Shown here piece after piece: positions 57,985-64,000 of a stretch of 64,000 nt of DNA. The stretch lies in assembly GCA_028455995.1 (NCBI GenBank), contig JABELC010000004.1, positions 3,594,501-3,658,500 on the forward strand. The letters are read 5' to 3'. A program made the position numbers and the translations under genes. The DNA comes from Scleromitrula shiraiana. Taxonomy: Eukaryota; Ascomycota; Leotiomycetes; Helotiales; Sclerotiniaceae. The notes beneath the pieces were generated by a model. The model ran no database searches, was not told where the DNA came from, and worked only from the letters and a program-made list of their open reading frames with translations. Position 1 is the first letter of the stretch. Each line of letters opens with the position of its first letter.

Positions 57985-60900
57985 ATGGATATGTTCAATA
58001 TGTCTACATCACCTTTTCAAAGGCGTCTTACAAAAATGTATACCGATACGAAAAATATTTATGATTTCCTAAAAGATCCCGTCAAAAATGAAGAAGATCC
58101 AGAGCTTCAATCATTACATCGAAAATTACGAATTCAGAAAGATCGTTTAGTATCTTGGGGTTTAGAATGGTCAGATCCATCTCAATCACCTGATATCGAT
58201 GAATCTATATCACAAGCTGGTCTCAGTGAACTGGTTGGAAGCGTTATGACAACTATTAAGGAAATTTTGGCTGAAGCGGAACCATTGTGGCAATCTTCAA
58301 AGTATCAAGGTTCAGATGAGAAATCTTTGGAAAGATCTGGTGATAGAAAGGTTCCTTTGATACAATGGGATAAATCGAGGTTCGAAGATCTCATTAGAGA
58401 CTTAACTATGTCTATTGATACTTTATTCGATTTATCAAAAACGAAACAATCATCAAGGGGAGGACTTGGATTGAAGACTTCGGAAGCTTCAAGTTCTATG
58501 CAAAAATATTCAGGATTTGAGGAAAGACAATTCGAATCGACGAGAATGTCAACACCACAACAAATTGATCCGGCTTCACTCATTTGGCCAAAAGATTTCC
58601 TGGTTTCTTCTCAAGGTAGATCGAAATCTGCAAATACATCCAGACAAATTGTTTTCATGAGAAGACCAGTTAATTCTTCCGATTTAAGAGCAACTATTGG
58701 ACAACCTCCACCACCTGTTCCTATTCTTCTCGAATATGCCCCATACGATCCAATTTATTCCATTACTGGTATTACACCATCAATGACTAGATTCGAGAAA
58801 CTTTTTGCTGGACTTTCTCAAGCTTATTTTTCTACAAATAAATTACTGGTTGGATTACTTCGTCTCATCGGATATTATGAAGAAGCGGAACATTCAAGAT
58901 TTTGTCTATTATTTGCTCTTCCAACAAATTTTGGTCCTATCGATATCGAAAGTCCAAGTATGCGAATGCCTACTATCAATACTTTATCCGAGCTCCTAAT
59001 AAGTCCTGCCTACGAGCCCAGTTTGGAGGTCAAATATAGGTTGGCTTATAATGTAGCCAACGCTGTGTTTGATTTACATGCCAAGGGGATTGTTCATGGA
59101 AACCTATTTCCTTCCAATGTTCTCTTCATTGAACATCCTACTTCACGTCAACCTGTCGATTTAACTCAAATTAATATGCGACAATCTTACCTTGGTTCAT
59201 ATGATCTTTTCTCGGATAATGCATCGGATTCTTCAGAACCAAATCTAAATCAATCTGGAATGTTATATAGACATCCACTTGATCCGAGGATCACCAAATA
59301 TACCAACTTGACTGCTGAGAGCAAGTCATTGGATTTATACAGTCTTGCGATGATTTTACTCGAGATTGGATTATGGAGTTCTGTGACGGAATTATTTCCA
59401 AGAGCATCCACGATTTCATCAAATACTACAGATACATTCAAACGTCTCGCATCTAGATGCGGTAGTCTCTACGTTAAAGCAGTTAAAGCATGTTGGGATG
59501 CACCAGAGACTGAATTATCAAGACAAGCAAGACCAGATGTTATGCATCAGAAAGTATTTTGGAGTGTTTCGAAAGCATTAGATGCTTGTTGTGCAATTGA
59601 TGATGTATCTGATGGGGAAGGAGATGGAAATGATGAGTCCCCACTTATGTCATCTACTTCTGCCAAGATGGATCTTCCAACTCCATCAGCATATCCAAGA
59701 GATGGAAAAATTAATCTTATCATTCAGACTGAACCAGAGATTAAGTGGTCGGAAAAGCCAAAGCGAGAGAAATCTCCTGAAATGATAATTACAAATTGGG
59801 GGGAGAAACCATCTTCAGGTATGTTGCTTATTTCTACCTTTATTTTTGTCTTGGGTCTAACTTATTTCTTATTTCAGTTGTCCAACCAATACAACAAGCC
59901 AAACCACCCAAACCTAAACTCAAGACCTTCCCCGCTATTCGAATTGAACAAGAACATCTCAACTTTTGGCATACAAATATCATGCCACATATCAATCATG
60001 TTCTTCGAGGTTTCTACAAGAAATATCCCGAATCAATCGAAATATCACTTGAATCGGTTGGAGAAACATCTTCGCAGACAAAACCTACAATCCTAGTTAT
60101 ATGTACTAGCGTCAACAAAGTTCGAAGCATATTAAAGAAGAGTCTCGTGTACGATAAAGCTACATATGGATTAAAAGTTTGTCGAGGAAAGGTTATTCGA
60201 TCTAGAAAGGATGGTGTAAAAAGAAGCATGTTTAATGGAGATGAAATCCAAGCCAAAAACATCGAACATCAAGAACGTCCAAGAAATGGTGCTAGTATTG
60301 GTGCTTATATTAATGATCATCATTTACCACCTGTTTCATTAGGTGGTATAATAACCATCGATGATAAATCCTATGGAATGTCCGTCCATCACATGTTAGA
60401 CGATCCATCTGATGCCGAAGATGAAGAACCACAATCTCAACCAATTCTTCGATCCTCAGCTCGTCCCTCTTCTCAATCCTACACCCAATATCTAGAAACT
60501 CCCGAACTCACCCACTCCGAATCTTCATACCCCTCATCCGGAGATGAAGAATACGCATTCACGCTCTCAGACTACTCAAGCGATTCATCCACCTCCTCCC
60601 TAACATCATCCACCTACCCCTCCGAAGACGAAGATGATTCCGATGCTGAATTTCCCACCCTTGAACCGGGTGATATTCCTGCTTTTCCCGCTTCCTCATC
60701 AGCACACTATGTACCGCTTACTCAACCAGCCATCGATGATATAGATGCGGAGTTTTATCCGGATGAGGAAACGAGAGATGAAGATCATTTGGATACATTT
60801 CATCTGGGGACTTTATGGACTAGTTCCGGTATAAGAAGATTAGTTCACGAGGGATTAACACATGAAATTGATTGGAGTCTTTTTGAATTCCTAGAACATA

Positions 60901-62153
60901 GGATGCCGAATTCTGATTCAAGAGGAGCGGCGAATAAACTAAATGATGGAATAAGAGGAATAGTACCGATGTCCGAACTCCCAGATCTAGAAATAAAATG
61001 TACGGCTCGTACTAGCGGTACGCAGATGGGTAGAATACTACCCGGTATGACGATTCTTAAGATCTATGGCAGGAAAACCCCGAGTGTTAGTTGGCAGGTT
61101 TCTGGGCGGATCGGTCTACCAGGTGATAGTGGTGCATGGATTGTAGAGCGAAATGATGGGAGTGGTGGGGCAGGAGGTAATGGAGGAAGAGTGGCGGGTA
61201 GTGTGCTGGCATGGAGCGATAGGAAAAAAGTGGGATATATATGTCCGATGGAAATCACAGTCTTAGATATAGTGAGGATGCTGAAGCCTGGACGGGTGGG
61301 GTTCCCGGGAGTGGCGGCTGCTGTTTGGTGTAAGAGGGGACGAGCTGCGGGTGAGAGGGGGCTTGAAAGTCATTTGGTTAAACCTAGTGTTGGGATTGAG
61401 AATGATTTTCATGAGGAGGAGAAACGGAGAGAGGATATTGAGGAGCAAATCTCGAATACGCTCTCGCCTCTTACCAATCATCGTCATCGTCGTTCGGATC
61501 TCGCTTCTGGATTGGAAATGGGATATAGAAATAACAACGATGATGTGATCATCTCCAGCGATGACGACAATTACGACTCTGAATTCGAAGGAGACGATGA
61601 ATATGAACATGAACATGAATATCAATCCCAGCTTTCTCGTCATACTAATTCTAATTCCCATCCGCGAAACTTCAAACATCAATATAAACATTCCTCTCAA
61701 TCTCAATCTCAATCTCAATCTCAATCTCAATCTCAATCTCAATCTCAACGTCAACAAAACTCAATCCCAAACTCGAACTCATACCCATCAGATGAAGATA
61801 CCTATAACTTAAAGGATAATAATGATAATGAAGAACAAGAACAAGAAGAAGAAGAAGAAACCCCCGAATTCCACGCCTCTCTACAAGCAGCAGCGCAGAG
61901 TTCTAGTGGAAGAGAAGGAAGAGGAGGAGGAGGAGGAGGAGGATTCGGCGTGAGGAGTTTTAGTGGGGGGAAGAGTTTTCAGCATGAGCTTGGTGTGGGT
62001 GTGGGTGTGGATTTGGGGTTTTTGGTTGGGGGACTGAGGGGGTTGGATTTAGATGGTGGGAGTGGTGGGAGTGGTGGGGATAAGGGGGGGAGGGATGAGA
62101 GAGGGGGGGAGAGAGAGAGGGAGGGGAGGGTGGGGGTTAGGAGTTTGGGGTAG
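57985..62153 (+). CDS. HeLo-like / pseudokinase / chymotrypsin-like protease fusion
   Basis: Exon 1 (57985-59818) and exon 2 (59878-62153) meet across a 59-bp GTATGT-TTTCAG intron, phase kept; 1369 residues. Residues ~5-110 are helical with LRIQKDRLVSWGLEW, like the HeLo/prion-inhibition domain. Residues ~250-540 follow a protein-kinase fold: YRLAYNVANAVFDLHAKGIV, then HGN (371-373) in place of HRD, and DLYSLAMILLEIGLW of helix F. No DFG or clear glycine loop is seen, so a pseudokinase is likely. After the intron comes a region with GASIGAY, IITIDDKSYGMSVHHML (His783) and, about 245 residues later, GLPGDSGAWIV (Ser1029), the chymotrypsin His and GDSG motifs around a long acidic insert. The end is low-complexity (SQ, acidic and Gly repeats). 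A signalling or self/non-self role is inferred. Confidence 0.8.
61696..61747 (+). repeat. In-frame (CAATCT)n repeat inside the fusion gene
   Basis: Eight to nine 6-bp units encoding alternating Gln and Ser at about residues 1218-1235. Length change would keep the reading frame, so the tail may vary among strains. Confidence 0.92.
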
Positions 62154-62357
62154 GGGATTCGATTGTATTGTATTGGATTGCATTGTATTGCATTGTATTG
62201 CATTAGATTAGATGGTAGGATAACGGGATTAGATAGGATAGGACAGGAAGAATAAAATAGGAAAATCTCTTATAAATCATTCATCTCATTTCATATACAC
62301 ATCTCATCTCATACATCCATACACATATCCATACACATCTCCAAGTCATTCCCAAAC

Positions 62358-62399
<42 letters not shown>
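62358..62399. repeat. (AATC)n microsatellite
   Basis: About ten perfect AATC units. Confidence 0.95.
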
Positions 62400-62400
<1 letters not shown>

Positions 62401-63116
62401 TAAAATATAATAAAAAATATAACAAAAAAAAGATACGCCAACTTGAACCATTACGCGGAGCTCAATTTATACATATACATATATAAATAAACCAAAACTC
62501 GAGCTTTCTCCAACTTACTTCTTCAACTTCCTTACTTATGAAAAGACAGAACTAATCTAATCTACCTAATTCTATTCTATTCTATTCTATTCTATTCTGT
62601 TCTATTCTGTTCTGTCCAATCACACTGTACAGTACATAGTAGATAGTAGATAGTAGATAGTCGACGAGATATCAAATATCAAATATCAAATATCAAATAT
62701 CGATCCCAATACCGTACCGTACGATGCGATACGATGCGATACGATGCGATGGTTATCGATTAATCGAATCGTCCGTTTATTTATTTATTTATTTATTTCC
62801 CTGTCACGTTTACTAGTATGCTTTAGGCTTGCTGTTGATATCGATATGCATATCAATTTGGATTTGGATTTGGATTTGGATTTGCATTTGCATTTGGAGG
62901 ACTCGCGGATATCATATCATATCATATCAAAAGTATAGGGGGAGAAGGAGGAGAGAGAGAGAGAGAGAGAGATTTTTTGTAAGTTATATGATATATTATT
63001 GTTTATTATTTTCGCATAGTCTCTTACTACAGTAGTTAGTAGTTAGTAGTTAGTAGTTAGTAGTTAGTAAGTAATCGTATGGATGGATGTTAAATGGCGT
63101 TGATTTATTTATCTTT

Positions 63117-63164
63117 GAGTGAGTGAGTGAGTGAGTGAGTGAGTGAGTGAGTGAGTGAGTGAGT
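63117..63164. repeat. (GTGA)n microsatellite
   Basis: About twelve perfect GAGT units. Confidence 0.95.
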
Positions 63165-63245
63165 TGATTATGCTATATGATTGATTGATTGATTGAATTG
63201 AATATCATGTAGAAATGCGAAATGAAGCATGGTTGAAATGAATGT

Positions 63246-63258
63246 GTATGTATGTATG

Positions 63259-63288
<30 letters not shown>
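63246..63288. repeat. (GTAT)n microsatellite
   Basis: About ten perfect TATG units. Confidence 0.95.
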
Positions 63289-63291
<3 letters not shown>

Positions 63292-64000
63292 GCACTTCCT
63301 TTTCGCGATAGGAAAGGGAATGAGAATGGAATGGGAATGAAAATTAAGGATGAAAATGATGGATGAAAATGATGGATGACTGACTGACGTAAATATAAGC
63401 AAACTGAAACTATTTGATTGCAACCAACATTCGTTTCATTTCAATCGTTTGTACTGCACTGTGCTGTGCTGTGCTGTGCTGTGCTGTGCTGGATATTTGT
63501 CAGCTTCATCCTTATGATCATGATCATGATCATGATCGGGTGGAATAGGGATGATGGGGTTGGTAACGTCGATGTATATGGTATATGTGAGTGGATGATG
63601 GAATTGATGAGATGTAATGTAATGTAATTCTATCTTACCGTGTAAATGATGGATATTTTGTGATATCATGGAAATAATGTAATGTAATGTTGAGACAGGG
63701 AGTAAATGATGTACATATGTATATGTATATGTATATGTATGTATACATGCAGTGAGTTATTCTCACCGTTCCTAATTCCTTGAACGCCACAAACCTCAAC
63801 ATTAACTGTAACCTTCTTACGACAATTGGTAAGTTTAATGTATACAGTACTGTACCTGGATTATCATATTACGTAGGTCCGTAGAGTATCGACTAAAGGG
63901 TGAGGTTGAGTTTCAGGAAGTATCTGTCACAAGGGAAGCTTACATACATACATACATCTGATACAAGTAGAAAGTACTCGAGTACAATATCAATATGAGA

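Larger units (their letters stand above)
62154..64000. other. Dense microsatellite tract, no gene
   Basis: Nearly continuous short tandem repeats after the fusion gene: GCATTGTATT units (62163-62208), AATC, TCTAT (62567-62608), ATATCAA (62672-62700), GATACGATGC (62722-62750), TTTA, TTTGGA (62857-62895), ATATC, GA, TTAGTAG (63031-63070), GTGA, GTAT, TGTGC (63460-63490), ATGATC (63514-63537) and ATATGT (63711-63738). No supportable reading frame. Confidence 0.8.

Noticed and set aside
61263..61812. Minus- and plus-strand frames rich in Arg-Leu or Asn-Leu repeats
   Set aside because: Alternative-frame readings of the CAATCT repeat inside the fusion gene.
63030..63070. TTAGTAG repeats considered as telomeric or subtelomeric repeat
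   Set aside because: The unit is not TTAGGG, the array is short, and other microsatellites follow immediately; no telomere is indicated.

Overview
The window reads as nuclear DNA of a filamentous ascomycete. Genes are intron-bearing, with 46-139 bp GT-AG introns and CTAAC-like branch sites. The families are typical Pezizomycotina ones (velvet factor, secreted GH16, BBE-type FAD oxidase, sugar transporter, HeLo/pseudokinase). Moderately GC coding islands alternate with extremely AT-rich blocks whose transposon reading frames are broken mainly by C-to-T/G-to-A type changes, as expected from repeat-induced point mutation (RIP). A Leotiomycete of the Botrytis/Sclerotinia type fits best; that is inference, since no species marker is visible.

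Layout. 1-4312 has no supportable gene and holds one fold-back repeat. 4313-17751 is a gene island: an unknown protein (-), a mitochondrial BolA-like protein (+), a DenD-like SDR (-), a secreted GH16 glucanase (-), a flavin-reductase-like protein (-), a secreted BBE-like FAD oxidase (-), a broken F-box/LRR-like gene (-) and a leaderless RNase T1-family protein (+). A RIP-degraded Tc1/mariner element (17810-19806) sits in the stop codon of a single-pass membrane protein gene (-). 21625-26537 carries a HEXXH zincin-like protein (8 exons, -) and a minimal velvet protein (-). 26538-34720 is gene-poor.

34721-36406 is a hexose-type MFS transporter. 36966-39356 holds two copies of a ~0.9 kb inverted-repeat element in opposite orientation, with a third small element between them, followed by a ~430 bp 9-bp minisatellite. 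Then come a secreted repeat-rich small protein (41592-42263), a decayed His-Me zinc-loop/SNF2-helicase region (42699-45328) and arginyl-tRNA synthetase (45799-47990). A complete but RIP-destroyed Ty1/copia retrotransposon (49242-54684), with equal-length LTRs and an intact target duplication, lies in a microsatellite-rich tract. The last gene (57985-62153) encodes a ~1369-residue protein that appears to join a HeLo-like N-terminus, a pseudokinase and a chymotrypsin-like serine-protease fold. The final 1.8 kb is almost pure short tandem repeats.

How it works together. Most intact genes are unrelated housekeeping or secreted functions and form no clear pathway. The flavin-reductase and BBE-oxidase genes are same-strand neighbours and could cooperate, but nothing proves it. 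The most unusual items are the HeLo-pseudokinase-protease fusion, the zincin-like protein, the RNase T1-family protein without a secretion signal, and the transposon insertion that extends a membrane protein. Gene models were spliced by eye from frame continuity and splice consensus; no database search was possible.
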